The notes: generated by a model from the sequence alone, not told the origin. Counted from the stretch's first letter, positions 39,463 to 47,888 are shown. The stretch: DNA of 64,000 bases from a virus (IMGVR_UViG_3300042923_000502:1-64000), one strand, 5' to 3'. Made by a program: numbers and translations.

Positions 39463-39699
39463 ATGGGAAATAGAGAAGTTATTGCTTGCTGGGGAATTTC
39501 AAATGTTGCGTCATTAAACGTATGGGAAATGAGATCAGATGAAGCAATGTTGGTGGGAATTAATGACGATGAACCTGAGTGGTGCGAAATTGAATTTATA
39601 CCAAATGAAGAATCTTTAAGTGATGATTACGAAACAGTTAATGTAATTAATTTCCATGGAAATATATACCGACTTGACGAATGTATGAGAGTTAGATAA
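39463..39699 (+). CDS. Cassette gene, unknown
   Basis: 78 residues (MGNREVIACWGISNVASLNV start), acidic. Leader AAAGGATGATAACACA. No family recognised. Confidence 0.66.
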   Translation: MGNREVIACWGISNVASLNVWEMRSDEAMLVGINDDEPEWCEIEFIPNEESLSDDYETVNVINFHGNIYRLDECMRVR

Positions 39700-39761
39700 T
39701 TCAGTGACTCATAGTGCCATCTATACAACTATATATAGATGGTATTATTGATTTACCGAAT
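39699..39761 (+). repeat. Intergenic two-tier hairpin 8 (ATTCAG subfamily)
   Basis: Outer ATTCAGTGA (39699)/TTACCGAAT (39753), inner TGCCATCTATA (39714)/TATAGATGGTA. First member of the second outer-stem subfamily. Confidence 0.82.
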
Positions 39762-39801
39762 AACACAAAATCATATAACGCTTGAAAGGATGTATACCAA
39801 C

Positions 39802-40113
39802 ATGAAAACTTATGCAATACATGTAAGAATGAAGCCTATTCAAATTGTAGAAGCTTCTAACCGCGCTGACGCTATTGAAATTATCCGTAAAAAGTTTGTC
39901 AATGCTTTTATTACAAAGGTAGAAAAGACACAGAAAAAAGCGCTTTGGTGTGATCGTATTGTCCTTGTAACGCCTAATAACACAAAGTACAAGCCTTTCA
40001 CAGTTACATATTTTGAATATTGTGACGAGAATGCTTTACAAGTTGCCAGAGACAATGGATATGACAAAATCGGCACAATAGAAATTTTTAATTCGGTTAC
40101 AAATGTCATATAA
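39802..40113 (+). CDS. Cassette gene, unknown
   Basis: 103 residues (MKTYAIHVRMKPIQIVEASN start), behind AAAGGATGTATACCAAC. The opening (YAIHVRxKPIxIVEASxRADA) looks like a small ferredoxin-like fold domain seen in phage hypotheticals. Function unknown. Confidence 0.66.
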   Translation: MKTYAIHVRMKPIQIVEASNRADAIEIIRKKFVNAFITKVEKTQKKALWCDRIVLVTPNNTKYKPFTVTYFEYCDENALQVARDNGYDKIGTIEIFNSVTNVI

Positions 40114-40139
40114 AATAACATCATGAAGGAGAATTTCAC

Positions 40140-40346
40140 ATGAAAAAAATCCAAATCAGAAATTTGTTTGATGTTGCCGTTGAAATGAAATTGTCAGCGA
40201 AATATTATGCGGTTATCTTATTTCAACTTAACAAAGAAATGGCAATAAAACTTAGACGGCAATGGATAACCGGACGTATAACACAAATTGAATATAGTGA
40301 CAGATTGGTTGATTCCATTTTAAGAGAAGTACAGTCTATCAGTTAG
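40140..40346 (+). CDS. Cassette gene, unknown
   Basis: 68 residues (MKKIQIRNLFDVAVEMKLSA start), basic, helical. GAAGGAGAATTTCAC before ATG. No hairpin precedes it, so it is coupled to the 103-residue gene. Confidence 0.64.
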   Translation: MKKIQIRNLFDVAVEMKLSAKYYAVILFQLNKEMAIKLRRQWITGRITQIEYSDRLVDSILREVQSIS

Positions 40347-40418
40347 TGAATGACAATGACATTAAGCCATAACACGGCTATATATGTAAGGCTTAATGTT
40401 ATTAGTGAGTTACTAACT
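40341..40418 (+). repeat. Intergenic two-tier hairpin 9
   Basis: Outer AGTTAGTGA (40341, containing the stop)/TTACTAACT (40410), inner ACATTAAGCC (40359)/GGCTTAATGT (40390). A unique outer-stem sequence that still pairs. Confidence 0.8.
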
Positions 40419-40452
40419 ACAAATTATCAATATATAAAAAGGATGGTTAAAT

Positions 40453-40746
40453 ATGGAAATGAAGAAGAATTCTGATGTGATTAAGGCGTTTCTCATGGGA
40501 TACAAGGAAGGACAGGCAAACAATCTTAGAATTGAAGAAAGAGCAGGAAGAACAGCTTTATTAAACTTTGATACAGTTTTGGCAGAAATTATGGATCACG
40601 GCAAAGATATTCATATTAACAAGAGTAATTACGGCAGAAGCACTACACGAATTCAGAACGAATTGATCCGCAAGGTTGAAGAAGACAAGAGTATCAGAGT
40701 ATTTTACTACTTTGGTATTGACAAGCACAGCAAAATATTGGTTTAA
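40453..40746 (+). CDS. Cassette gene, unknown
   Basis: 97 residues (MEMKKNSDVIKAFLMGYKEG start), helical and charged; ends ..YYFGIDKHSKILV. AAAAGGATGGTTAAAT leader. Confidence 0.66.
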   Translation: MEMKKNSDVIKAFLMGYKEGQANNLRIEERAGRTALLNFDTVLAEIMDHGKDIHINKSNYGRSTTRIQNELIRKVEEDKSIRVFYYFGIDKHSKILV

Positions 40747-40758
40747 GGAGAGAAGACA

Positions 40759-40914
40759 ATGACAAAACGAACTCAGAAAGAATTATTGGAATGGGACTTG
40801 GAAAATGCGCGTGAATCATGGACAAAATCAGAAACTCAAGAACAATCAGCAATGTGGTATTCAGAGATGAAGAAAATTGAATCTCAGATTGATGAAATGG
40901 AGACACAGAAATGA
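40759..40914 (+). CDS. Short helical protein
   Basis: 51 residues (MTKRTQKELLEWDLENARES start), almost wholly helical, AAGGAGAGAAG ahead. Its stop overlaps the next start (ATGA). Confidence 0.6.
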   Translation: MTKRTQKELLEWDLENARESWTKSETQEQSAMWYSEMKKIESQIDEMETQK

Positions 40915-41072
40915 CAGAAAAATATTATCAAATACAAGCTGATCTAAGGGAAGCAAATAAAAGCGGAGACTTAAAAAAGATTAAGCGACTCAGAAACAAG
41001 TTAACAAAGTGGCAGATTGCTTATGGAGCGTATGCACCTATAACACAAGAAAATTGCCACAAGTATGATTGA
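40911..41072 (+). CDS. Short basic helical protein
   Basis: 53 residues (MTEKYYQIQADLREANKSGD start). Four-base overlap with the previous gene shows coupling. Unknown. Confidence 0.6.
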   Translation: MTEKYYQIQADLREANKSGDLKKIKRLRNKLTKWQIAYGAYAPITQENCHKYD

Positions 41073-41131
41073 TTCAGTGAATGATAGTCCTCTATAACAT
41101 ACAAGTATAGAGGACAATTGATTTATTGAAT
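41072..41131 (+). repeat. Intergenic two-tier hairpin 10
   Basis: Outer ATTCAGTGAAT (41072)/ATTTATTGAAT (41121) with G-U pairs, inner GTCCTCTATA (41087)/TATAGAGGAC (41106). Confidence 0.85.
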
Positions 41132-41163
41132 TACAAATAATATAAAAAAGGATGATAACACGA

Positions 41164-41361
41164 ATGTCAATGACCAAACGAGAGATCAAAAAAGCATCAG
41201 AATTAGTTCCAAACTTCATTAAAGTATTTGAGAACGATGTGCAAGAAGACATTCATACAGACGCAAAAGAAATGACATATGAAGAATTTGAACTGATTTG
41301 CCGATTGCATGAAAAGCTAACACATGCTATAAACTATGTTGACCAGAGTATTTTCAAATAA
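41164..41361 (+). CDS. Cassette gene, unknown
   Basis: 65 residues (MSMTKREIKKASELVPNFIK start); leader AAAGGATGATAACACGA. The ATG inside GGATGATAA (41152) is in frame but is part of the ribosome site. Helical, acidic. Confidence 0.64.
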   Translation: MSMTKREIKKASELVPNFIKVFENDVQEDIHTDAKEMTYEEFELICRLHEKLTHAINYVDQSIFK

Positions 41362-41423
41362 TTCAGTGATTCAAAGTGCGTTCTATAATACATATTATAG
41401 AGCGTATTATTGTTTTACCGAAT
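41361..41423 (+). repeat. Intergenic two-tier hairpin 11
   Basis: Outer ATTCAGTGA (41361)/TTACCGAAT (41415), inner TGCGTTCTATAAT/ATTATAGAGCGTA. Confidence 0.85.
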
Positions 41424-41451
41424 TACACTAAATTAAAAAGGATGATAACAC

Positions 41452-41739
41452 ATGAGCAAACTTTATAAAGGAAATGTAAAAACATCGGACGTACATTATC
41501 AAGAGGTTATTCTTACAGCACAAAGAAATGGTAATGACATAAACGGAAATAGCAAGTACAAGGTTCAGGTTTGGATGATTGTAAAAGATGATCACAATAT
41601 GGAATCAGGTACTCTATGGAGTCCTGTGGTAAAAGGATATAGAAAAAATAAGTATGACGAATACACATTAGTATCATCTGACCTTGATCATGATGTTACA
41701 CGCTTTATTGAAGCTTTTGAAAAAACGGTTAGAGCTTAA
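41452..41739 (+). CDS. Cassette gene, unknown
   Basis: 95 residues (MSKLYKGNVKTSDVHYQEVI start), leader AAAAGGATGATAACAC. Beta-rich, unrecognised. Confidence 0.66.
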   Translation: MSKLYKGNVKTSDVHYQEVILTAQRNGNDINGNSKYKVQVWMIVKDDHNMESGTLWSPVVKGYRKNKYDEYTLVSSDLDHDVTRFIEAFEKTVRA

Positions 41740-41799
41740 TCAGTGATAAAAAGTGTCTTACATGATCATATTATGTAAGGCATTATTGTATTACTGATT
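41738..41799 (+). repeat. Intergenic two-tier hairpin 12
   Basis: Outer AATCAGTGAT (41738)/ATTACTGATT (41790), inner TGTCTTACAT/ATGTAAGGCA. Confidence 0.85.
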
Positions 41800-41828
41800 T
41801 TAAATTACAATGAAAAGGATGATATAAC

Positions 41829-42257
41829 ATGACAACAAAACCATTTACAACCAGAGGGCAAATTGTAGCGGTAACACTTGACAACAATGGTAAAGAGCTT
41901 GCAGTAAGTGTATGCATGAATCCAGACAATATCAGCGAAGCCATTTTGGAAGCTTCAAACGGTGATACGCTTATAGTCAAGTGGGAACGTATTACATTTT
42001 GCAGAGACTATAAACCTTTTGAATTGAATCGCCTTAACAAAGGAGATAATGTTCAAGGCAGAGAAGTTTTGAAAGTAAAAAACTTTCCGCATGATCATCA
42101 CTTACAACTTGTTCTGTGCAAGTGGAAAGAGTTCAGATTCGTTGTATGGCAATACAACATAGAATCAGAAGGTTTTAACTTCGGATACTATTACACATCA
42201 ATAGAAGATGCTGAGGAAAAATTTAAAGAACGTATGGAATACTATGACATCAAGTAA
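41829..42257 (+). CDS. Cassette gene, unknown
   Basis: 142 residues (MTTKPFTTRGQIVAVTLDNN start), leader AAAGGATGATATAAC. Two beta-rich halves joined near residue 75; a small-molecule or nucleic-acid binding barrel is possible but unproven. Confidence 0.67.
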   Translation: MTTKPFTTRGQIVAVTLDNNGKELAVSVCMNPDNISEAILEASNGDTLIVKWERITFCRDYKPFELNRLNKGDNVQGREVLKVKNFPHDHHLQLVLCKWKEFRFVVWQYNIESEGFNFGYYYTSIEDAEEKFKERMEYYDIK

Positions 42258-42320
42258 ATTCAGTGATTCAAAATGCCTTATATAAACCATATTATATAAG
42301 GCATCATTGCTTTACTGAAT
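42258..42320 (+). repeat. Intergenic two-tier hairpin 13
   Basis: Outer ATTCAGTGA (42258)/TTACTGAAT (42312), inner ATGCCTTATATA/TATATAAGGCAT, perfect 12 bp. Confidence 0.87.
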
Positions 42321-42349
42321 AACATTACATTACAAAAGGATGATAAGTT

Positions 42350-42553
42350 ATGTACAAATATGAAAAAGAACTGATCAAGATTGTGGAGAGTGTAGGTGAT
42401 GGCAGAACTATTGCTGATCTTTCGGAAAAAAGCTTTAGAAACCGCGAATTTGAAAGCTTTGAAGCTCATGAAATTTATGATATTGCAAGAGGTTCCAGTC
42501 ATTTCAGATACGATGAACGGACTCAGAAGGTTTACTTAGTTAAAAATTCATAA
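42350..42553 (+). CDS. Cassette gene, unknown
   Basis: 67 residues (MYKYEKELIKIVESVGDGRT start), leader AAAGGATGATAAGTT. C-terminal FRYDERTQKVYLVKNS looks like a wing, so a winged-helix fold is possible. Confidence 0.64.
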   Translation: MYKYEKELIKIVESVGDGRTIADLSEKSFRNREFESFEAHEIYDIARGSSHFRYDERTQKVYLVKNS

Positions 42554-42605
42554 TTCATATGTTGCCTTTTACATATAGTAAAGGGCAAAAATGTATTATG
42601 AATTA
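42551..42605 (+). repeat. Intergenic two-tier hairpin 14
   Basis: Outer TAATTCATA (42551, includes the stop)/TATGAATTA (42597), inner TTGCCTTTTAC/GTAAAGGGCAA. Confidence 0.85.
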
Positions 42606-42626
42606 TATAAGAAAGGATGATATTAA

Positions 42627-43016
42627 ATGTCAGATAGAAAAAAATATAGCTTCAATTATAGCTATGATGAAGTTGTATCGTTTAATCATAAATTGTTGAA
42701 CGACATTTCAGATCCAGAGTATGACTACAAATTGACAACTGACTTCAAAGATGCAATTTATCTTTTGCATGATGCCAAAATGATTTCAGGCGGCAAAGCA
42801 GAAGCAGGTTTTCGGCATATTGATCATCGTATGATTGAATGCACAATGGAGATTGACAGATACAATGACAATTTTTGGGATGAAGTCCATGCCAGATTTA
42901 AAATTGTACGCCTTGTACCAGAAAGTGAATATGCATTGATCAAAAAAGGTCAGGTTTTAACACGCATTCAGGAATATTTAATTAAAGAAAATGGGTATAT
43001 AATAGAAGAATATTAA
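42627..43016 (+). CDS. Cassette gene, unknown
   Basis: 129 residues (MSDRKKYSFNYSYDEVVSFN start), leader AAAGGATGATATTAA. Mixed alpha/beta, ends KENGYIIEEY. Unrecognised. Confidence 0.66.
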   Translation: MSDRKKYSFNYSYDEVVSFNHKLLNDISDPEYDYKLTTDFKDAIYLLHDAKMISGGKAEAGFRHIDHRMIECTMEIDRYNDNFWDEVHARFKIVRLVPESEYALIKKGQVLTRIQEYLIKENGYIIEEY

Positions 43017-43034
43017 AAGAGAGGAAGATATAAA

Positions 43035-43241
43035 ATGGCAATGATTCAGTCACACTATGAGATCAACGTTTCACTTAATGGTAGGCACTTATTTGCGACA
43101 GCGGAGAGAAGTTGCGTAACACAGGACGATTTAAATAAGGTATTAGACATATTTGTTGCCAAGTTTCCAAAATCAGAAGGATATAAAATATCTTACTCTC
43201 ACATTAAATGTGAAGGAAGATCAAAGGAAGTCAGAAACTAA
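43035..43241 (+). CDS. Cassette gene, unknown
   Basis: 68 residues (MAMIQSHYEINVSLNGRHLF start) with AAGAGAGGAAGATATAAA upstream. No hairpin precedes it, so it shares a unit with the 129-residue gene. Confidence 0.63.
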   Translation: MAMIQSHYEINVSLNGRHLFATAERSCVTQDDLNKVLDIFVAKFPKSEGYKISYSHIKCEGRSKEVRN

Positions 43242-43303
43242 TTCGGTCAATGATAGCACCTTGTATAAACATATTATATAAGGTGTAATTGATTCACTGA
43301 ATT
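43240..43303 (+). repeat. Intergenic two-tier hairpin 15
   Basis: Outer AATTCGGTCAAT (43240)/ATTCACTGAATT (43292), inner CACCTTGTATA/TATATAAGGTG. Confidence 0.83.
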
Positions 43304-43333
43304 AACAAATAAATTAAAAAAGGATGATTAAAT

Positions 43334-43993
43334 ATGTTTATGACAAAACAATATCCGACAGTTTACGAGAAGTTTGGTGATGTCAATCCTATTGAACATG
43401 GCGGAGGTCTTTACACAGAAATTTCCGATGGCGTATTCGATATTATTCATATCGAACCAGATCAAAACAGATGTGATCTTGGTTGGTTTAATGTGGTTCA
43501 AGTTGACACAAACGATTCTTGGATTCAGGAGAAGAAAGAAGGCTTGTTTTCGACTTATGATATGAACGAATCACAGAATAATAGCATCGACTTTGCTCTT
43601 GCCTGCATCGGATATTTTGGAATCGAAAATTTTGGTGGAGATCAAAGTTACGAAATGCTGATTGACAAAAGGGATATTGAAGAGTCATTGAATGAAGTTA
43701 TTACAGAAAACTTTATCCAAGATGATAACACTATCAGATGCAAGGTTATCAATTATTTCGATGTATGGGGCAATCAGAAAGATGGTTATCAAGTTAATAA
43801 CATGTGCAATGAAGGTGAAATCACAGTTCCTAAAGATGCATCCAACAGAGATGTTGTCGATGCATTAAAGAAAATGGGATTCTTCAAAAAACATGTTCGT
43901 ATGAATATGTGTCAGTTTGAAAGTGCATATATCGACGTATGGGTAATTAACGATTCAAAAGGAAAACCTGTTTGTTGCGTTGAGCCACTATAA
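43334..43993 (+). CDS. Cassette gene, unknown
   Basis: 219 residues (MFMTKQYPTVYEKFGDVNPI start), acidic, with DLGWFNVVQVDTNDSWIQEK in the first half and YFDVWGNQKDGYQVNN in the second. The second half may be a separate small domain. No family recognised. Confidence 0.67.
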   Translation: MFMTKQYPTVYEKFGDVNPIEHGGGLYTEISDGVFDIIHIEPDQNRCDLGWFNVVQVDTNDSWIQEKKEGLFSTYDMNESQNNSIDFALACIGYFGIENFGGDQSYEMLIDKRDIEESLNEVITENFIQDDNTIRCKVINYFDVWGNQKDGYQVNNMCNEGEITVPKDASNRDVVDALKKMGFFKKHVRMNMCQFESAYIDVWVINDSKGKPVCCVEPL

Positions 43994-43994
43994 C

Positions 43995-44058
43995 ATTCAG
44001 AACTAAATACTATGTCTTTCTACTCATATAGTAGGAAGACATAAATTGTTTTCTGAAT
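43995..44058 (+). repeat. Intergenic two-tier hairpin 16 (ATTCAGAA subfamily)
   Basis: Outer ATTCAGAA (43995)/TTCTGAAT (44051), inner TATGTCTTTCTAC/GTAGGAAGACATA. Confidence 0.85.
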
Positions 44059-44087
44059 AAAAATAATATTGCAAAGGATGATAAACA

Positions 44088-44303
44088 ATGCGTATAACAC
44101 CCGAATACAGAAACCACTTGAAAGTTGAAGGACATAAAGGCACATGGTATGTTGTCGATGAAACTAATCACAATGACCAACAGGTTTATCTGTTGGAGCA
44201 TGAGAAATACGGTGAAGATGTTGCCTGTCTTATTGTTGACAAGGATTTGAATGTTCTGGTTGACGATGTTTGGAATGGATTCGATGATTTAGAGTATTTG
44301 TAA
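44088..44303 (+). CDS. Cassette gene, unknown
   Basis: 71 residues (MRITPEYRNHLKVEGHKGTW start), acidic C-terminus (DDVWNGFDDLEYL). Leader AAAGGATGATAAACA. Confidence 0.65.
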   Translation: MRITPEYRNHLKVEGHKGTWYVVDETNHNDQQVYLLEHEKYGEDVACLIVDKDLNVLVDDVWNGFDDLEYL

Positions 44304-44329
44304 AATCAAACATCAAAGGAGAATAACAG

Positions 44330-44488
44330 ATGAAATCACTAAAAAGAAGATATTATTGTTCAGCTAAGGACAACAAAGGTCAATTGACACAATTTGAGTT
44401 AGTTGCTGAGAGCAAGAAAGAAGCAGTGCAGAGATGCAAAGATGAATGCAAAAGACTTGATTATGTATTCATGGAAGTAAGCTTATAG
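44330..44488 (+). CDS. Short basic protein
   Basis: 52 residues (MKSLKRRYYCSAKDNKGQLT start), AAAGGAGAATAACAG upstream. Three cysteines but no clear metal site. Follows the 71-residue gene without a hairpin. Confidence 0.62.
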   Translation: MKSLKRRYYCSAKDNKGQLTQFELVAESKKEAVQRCKDECKRLDYVFMEVSL

Positions 44489-44493
44489 CAGGT

Positions 44494-44560
44494 AGTTTCA
44501 GAATTGATTGTGCCTTACATTACAACATTATATGTAAGGCATTAATGAGTTATTGAAACT
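44494..44560 (+). repeat. Intergenic two-tier hairpin 17
   Basis: Outer AGTTTCA (44494)/TGAAACT (44554), inner TGCCTTACAT/ATGTAAGGCA. Confidence 0.8.
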
Positions 44561-44579
44561 CAAGAAAGGATGATAAACA

Positions 44580-44798
44580 GTGATTGTTGGATATTATTGT
44601 CACAAAGAAGACAAGGAATTAACAGGATTAAATGTAATGGTAGTATTGAAACATGATAATGGACAATTAGAAGCGTATTGTCCATCAGAACAACACTTTC
44701 CATTGACAGAAGAATATTTTAATGAATGTGTTAGAATAACAAAAGAGCAATATGTCAATGCCAGCTCGTTGTGGACTCCGGCTGAATACTTAAACTAA
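44580..44798 (+). CDS. Cassette gene, unknown
   Basis: 72 residues from GTG (VIVGYYCHKEDKELTGLNVM), leader AAAGGATGATAAACA. No family recognised. Confidence 0.64.
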   Translation: MIVGYYCHKEDKELTGLNVMVVLKHDNGQLEAYCPSEQHFPLTEEYFNECVRITKEQYVNASSLWTPAEYLN

Positions 44799-44821
44799 AT
44801 TAGAAAAGAGGATGATAACAT

Positions 44822-45238
44822 ATGACAAGTCAAAGAAGTGTTGCTGTAGAAAGATTTGAAAAGTTGGAAGAAATGGGATATTCTCACACGGATATTCTTA
44901 ATTACATTCTTTTCAATTGGATGAACGCTGATGATGCATGTGAAAGCCTTGAAGGATTCGCAGGAGACATGGACTTCTCCTTTGAAGAAGATGAAGCAGA
45001 AGAAGGCACAGAAAATGAAATTGAACCTACCTATGAAGTAGGCGACACCGTAACAATAGCAAGTGACAATGAAAATTATTTTGAATACTTAGGAAAAGAC
45101 CTTACAGTAGCCAAAGTTTCAACAAGTATTGAAGATCATCCTGGTTTTGATGACTCAGTAGGAGAAGCCTTGTATGACCTTGAGACGGAAGATGGCGAAC
45201 CTGTACCATTTTCGGTGTATGAATATGAATTGAATTGA
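44822..45238 (+). CDS. Cassette gene, acidic two-part protein
   Basis: 138 residues. N-terminal three-helix segment (VERFEKLEEMGYSHTDILNY), an acidic linker (EEDEAEEGTENEIE), then a beta-rich SH3-like part (YEVGDTVTIASDNENYFEYL). The layout suggests a small adaptor protein; function unknown. Confidence 0.66.
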   Translation: MTSQRSVAVERFEKLEEMGYSHTDILNYILFNWMNADDACESLEGFAGDMDFSFEEDEAEEGTENEIEPTYEVGDTVTIASDNENYFEYLGKDLTVAKVSTSIEDHPGFDDSVGEALYDLETEDGEPVPFSVYEYELN

Positions 45239-45302
45239 TTCAGAATAATATACTATGCTCTTTACTCTATATATAGTAGAGAGCATAAATACTTTTCTGA
45301 AT
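45238..45302 (+). repeat. Intergenic two-tier hairpin 18
   Basis: Outer ATTCAGAA (45238)/TTCTGAAT (45295), inner TATGCTCTTTACT/AGTAGAGAGCATA. Confidence 0.86.
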
Positions 45303-45334
45303 AGAAAAGAATAACATTAAAAGGATGATAACAC

Positions 45335-45715
45335 ATGAGAACAACGAAAAAAGAATTTGTAGCTCAGATTCAAGAACATATTGCAAATAGATTGTCGGAA
45401 GATGAAACAACGGTATTGAGCGAACAGCTGCAAAATGTTATGGATGACTTTAAAGATTGGTATAATCCATATGAGAAGAAATTGACACCAAACAGGCATG
45501 ATGCTCTTAAACATTGGCTGTGGGGTCTTCCATCGTCATTATCTCTTGAGTATCAACACTACAATATCAGTAAGATTCTTAAAAAATGGTTTAATGAGTG
45601 TGGGGAAGAATATAAGGAAATTGGAGATGGCAGAAAAGAAGCTGATTTTTATATGAATTTGGTAATACGCGAATTTAACAAAATGTATAACAAGCATTGC
45701 AAGCAAACGAATTAA
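45335..45715 (+). CDS. Cassette gene, unknown
   Basis: 126 residues (MRTTKKEFVAQIQEHIANRL start), helical, leader AAAAGGATGATAACAC. Unrecognised. Confidence 0.67.
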   Translation: MRTTKKEFVAQIQEHIANRLSEDETTVLSEQLQNVMDDFKDWYNPYEKKLTPNRHDALKHWLWGLPSSLSLEYQHYNISKILKKWFNECGEEYKEIGDGRKEADFYMNLVIREFNKMYNKHCKQTN

Positions 45716-45777
45716 TTCAGAATTTTATTATACCTTTTATATTGCAATATATAAAAGGTATAAATACTTTTCTGAAT
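45715..45777 (+). repeat. Intergenic two-tier hairpin 19
   Basis: Outer ATTCAGAA (45715)/TTCTGAAT (45770), inner TATACCTTTTATAT/ATATAAAAGGTATA. Confidence 0.86.
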
Positions 45778-45810
45778 GGAAAGTAAATTTAACGGATAAG
45801 GATGATCATA

Positions 45811-46155
45811 ATGGCATATACTATGCTTACACCAGAAGTTGTTGAATTTCTCTCAAAAGAGGAATTAAAAGGTAAATTAATGACGTTGCGCATGTCTTCC
45901 GTTGCAGACAAGAGAAATACTATTCAATTGTCGGAAGGATTCATTGAATCTGTAAGAGTAAACGAAGAAACAGAAGTTGAAAGAGAAGGATTCAGCATTC
46001 AATTAATGAACAAAAAAGGAGAATTGTATTATAGACCAGAGTGCTTCTTTGGCACATTTGACAATTTTGAAATTAATTCTTATGAAACATCAACAGTACT
46101 TAGAATTAATTACAAAGATCAAAGCTACTTTATTATTAAGATTTACGGCATATAA
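45811..46155 (+). CDS. Cassette gene, paralog of the next gene
   Basis: 114 residues (MAYTMLTPEVVEFLSKEELK start). Shares with the following gene the pattern (L/I)TPE(V/I)(V/I)xx-LS, a central F(I/V)(E/D)S(V/I)(R/K)V strand and the ending xIxIYG(I/V), so the pair arose by tandem duplication. Function unknown. Confidence 0.68.
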   Translation: MAYTMLTPEVVEFLSKEELKGKLMTLRMSSVADKRNTIQLSEGFIESVRVNEETEVEREGFSIQLMNKKGELYYRPECFFGTFDNFEINSYETSTVLRINYKDQSYFIIKIYGI

Positions 46156-46179
46156 CACATTAAAAAAAGGGGAATGAAA

Positions 46180-46494
46180 ATGACAGAAAACATAATAACA
46201 CCAGAGATAATTGACTTACTCTCTAGTAAAGATGTAAATGACAAATTAATTACAGTGAGTACATCAACGAATAGATCAAATAGTGTAATTTCAGGATTTG
46301 TTGATAGTATCAAGGTAATTGATGGTAAGGAAATAGTAATTCAGATTGGTGATAAAAATGAAAATCTGATGGGTGAACCGCTTATCTTTAAAGATTTTGA
46401 CAAGATATTTATAGGTACTGATAGCATATGTACCAAACTAAGACTTCAACATTTAAATGGTGATTATTCATTTATTCAAATTTACGGAGTATAA
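46180..46494 (+). CDS. Cassette gene, paralog of the previous gene
   Basis: 104 residues (MTENIITPEIIDLLSSKDVN start). ATG chosen seven bases after AAAAGGGG; an ATG two codons earlier is too close to it. No hairpin separates it from its paralog. Confidence 0.67.
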   Translation: MTENIITPEIIDLLSSKDVNDKLITVSTSTNRSNSVISGFVDSIKVIDGKEIVIQIGDKNENLMGEPLIFKDFDKIFIGTDSICTKLRLQHLNGDYSFIQIYGV

Positions 46495-46555
46495 TTCAGA
46501 ATAACATATGATGCCTTTTACTTGTAATAAGTAGAAGGCATAAATGCTCTTCTGA
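46495..46555 (+). repeat. Intergenic two-tier hairpin 20
   Basis: Outer TCAGAA (46496)/TTCTGA (46550), inner ATGCCTTTTACTT/AAGTAGAAGGCAT. Confidence 0.84.
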
Positions 46556-46591
46556 GCAACAAATAACACCAAGAAAAGGGGAATGATAACC

Positions 46592-46771
46592 ATGACAAAA
46601 GTAGCGACATCAGGAAAAATTAAGACACGAAAAGAGCATACTGTGTCGGGACGTTCCAACGTCACAAACGAAGTATACAAAAGAATATTTACAAGCTATT
46701 CAGAAATGAACAAGTGGGCTGAAAAGAATGATCTTGTAATATTCAACGTTGTTACAAAGGTTATCAAATAA
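46592..46771 (+). CDS. Short basic protein
   Basis: 59 residues (MTKVATSGKIKTRKEHTVSG start), leader AAAAGGGGAATGATAACC. Very basic N-terminus. Unrecognised. Confidence 0.62.
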   Translation: MTKVATSGKIKTRKEHTVSGRSNVTNEVYKRIFTSYSEMNKWAEKNDLVIFNVVTKVIK

Positions 46772-46792
46772 CAGATAAAAGGAGATTGAGCA

Positions 46793-47188
46793 ATGACAAA
46801 ACACATTAAATTGAACATTAAGGTAATGCTTAATACGAATTTCGGAAAAGTTCAGATTGGTGAAATTTCATTAAATCCAAGTGTAATGGGAAGCATATCA
46901 GAAGAGTATATTGTAGAGCAATGGTTCAAAAATGTTAATGTAAATGTTCAGCAAATTGCTAGAGTATGGACACAGGCGGAAAACCGCTCTTATCTGTATG
47001 GAGTTCATTATCACAATAACGGAAAAGAACTATATGAATTCTATTATGTTTCAAGAGGTATGCTGTATGATGACCATGGATATTTAGAAGAAATTGAAGT
47101 AGGCGAATTTTTAGGAGACTTGACAACACTCGATCAGGCAACGGCTTTGGATGCGTTTATGGTGAAGATCAAAGAAGAATTGAGTTAA
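46793..47188 (+). CDS. Cassette gene, unknown
   Basis: 131 residues (MTKHIKLNIKVMLNTNFGKV start), AAAGGAGATTGAGCA upstream. Mixed fold, acidic C-terminus. No family recognised. Confidence 0.66.
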   Translation: MTKHIKLNIKVMLNTNFGKVQIGEISLNPSVMGSISEEYIVEQWFKNVNVNVQQIARVWTQAENRSYLYGVHYHNNGKELYEFYYVSRGMLYDDHGYLEEIEVGEFLGDLTTLDQATALDAFMVKIKEELS

Positions 47189-47250
47189 TTCAGAATAATA
47201 TACTATGTCTTTTACTTCTAATAGTAGAAGACATAAATACTCTTCTGAGT
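47188..47250 (+). repeat. Intergenic two-tier hairpin 21
   Basis: Outer ATTCAGAA (47188)/TTCTGAGT (47243), inner TATGTCTTTTACT/AGTAGAAGACATA. Confidence 0.85.
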
Positions 47251-47274
47251 AATCATAACAAAGGAGTGGTAACA

Positions 47275-47691
47275 ATGAAATACAAAACGATTGGAACAGT
47301 TAGACTTGCAAAGCGTCTTAAAAACCTTAGCAAAGGTGATGTAATCCTTGACACAGCATTTAACAAATACGCTAACGGTGTAACAAGCTACAGCTTATGC
47401 ATTTGGGAAGTAATCAAGAAACATGTTGATATTAGCCTTATACACAAAGCAGAGATGACTTTCACGCAAAAAGATTGGTATACGTTGACTCTATCTCATA
47501 AAGACGGATACACTTTTAAATTACGCGGTATGTCATCTGGTTATTATGGCGAAGGATCAAGAGCAACAGAAAAAGTTTTGCTTGATTGTGGATTCAGTCA
47601 AAGTGCTATTGATATTATCTTTATCAAAAATAACGAAAATTGGATCATTCGCAAGTTTGCAACAAAGGGAACTAGAGTTCACATCAGATAA
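47275..47691 (+). CDS. Cassette gene, unknown
   Basis: 138 residues (MKYKTIGTVRLAKRLKNLSK start), AAAGGAGTGGTAACA upstream. Basic, with a lysine-rich first half. Unrecognised. Confidence 0.66.
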   Translation: MKYKTIGTVRLAKRLKNLSKGDVILDTAFNKYANGVTSYSLCIWEVIKKHVDISLIHKAEMTFTQKDWYTLTLSHKDGYTFKLRGMSSGYYGEGSRATEKVLLDCGFSQSAIDIIFIKNNENWIIRKFATKGTRVHIR

Positions 47692-47705
47692 AGGAGTGAA
47701 GATAC

Positions 47706-47879
47706 ATGATAAAACAATACGTTTACCATAACACAACAACAGATGAAGTCGTAGGGTTCAATGCTAATAGCCTACACCAATCAAAGATCAGAATGAGAAG
47801 GCTATCCAGAGTTCATTTCATCGGTAGCAAGGCAAGTGATTGGAAGTTTGTTAAAACAGATAAAAAAATGAGACACTGA
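47706..47879 (+). CDS. Short basic protein
   Basis: 57 residues (MIKQYVYHNTTTDEVVGFNA start), AAAGGAGTGAAGATAC upstream. Arginine/lysine-rich C-terminal half. Last gene before an internal promoter. Confidence 0.62.
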   Translation: MIKQYVYHNTTTDEVVGFNANSLHQSKIRMRRLSRVHFIGSKASDWKFVKTDKKMRH

Positions 47880-47888
47880 AAATTATAC

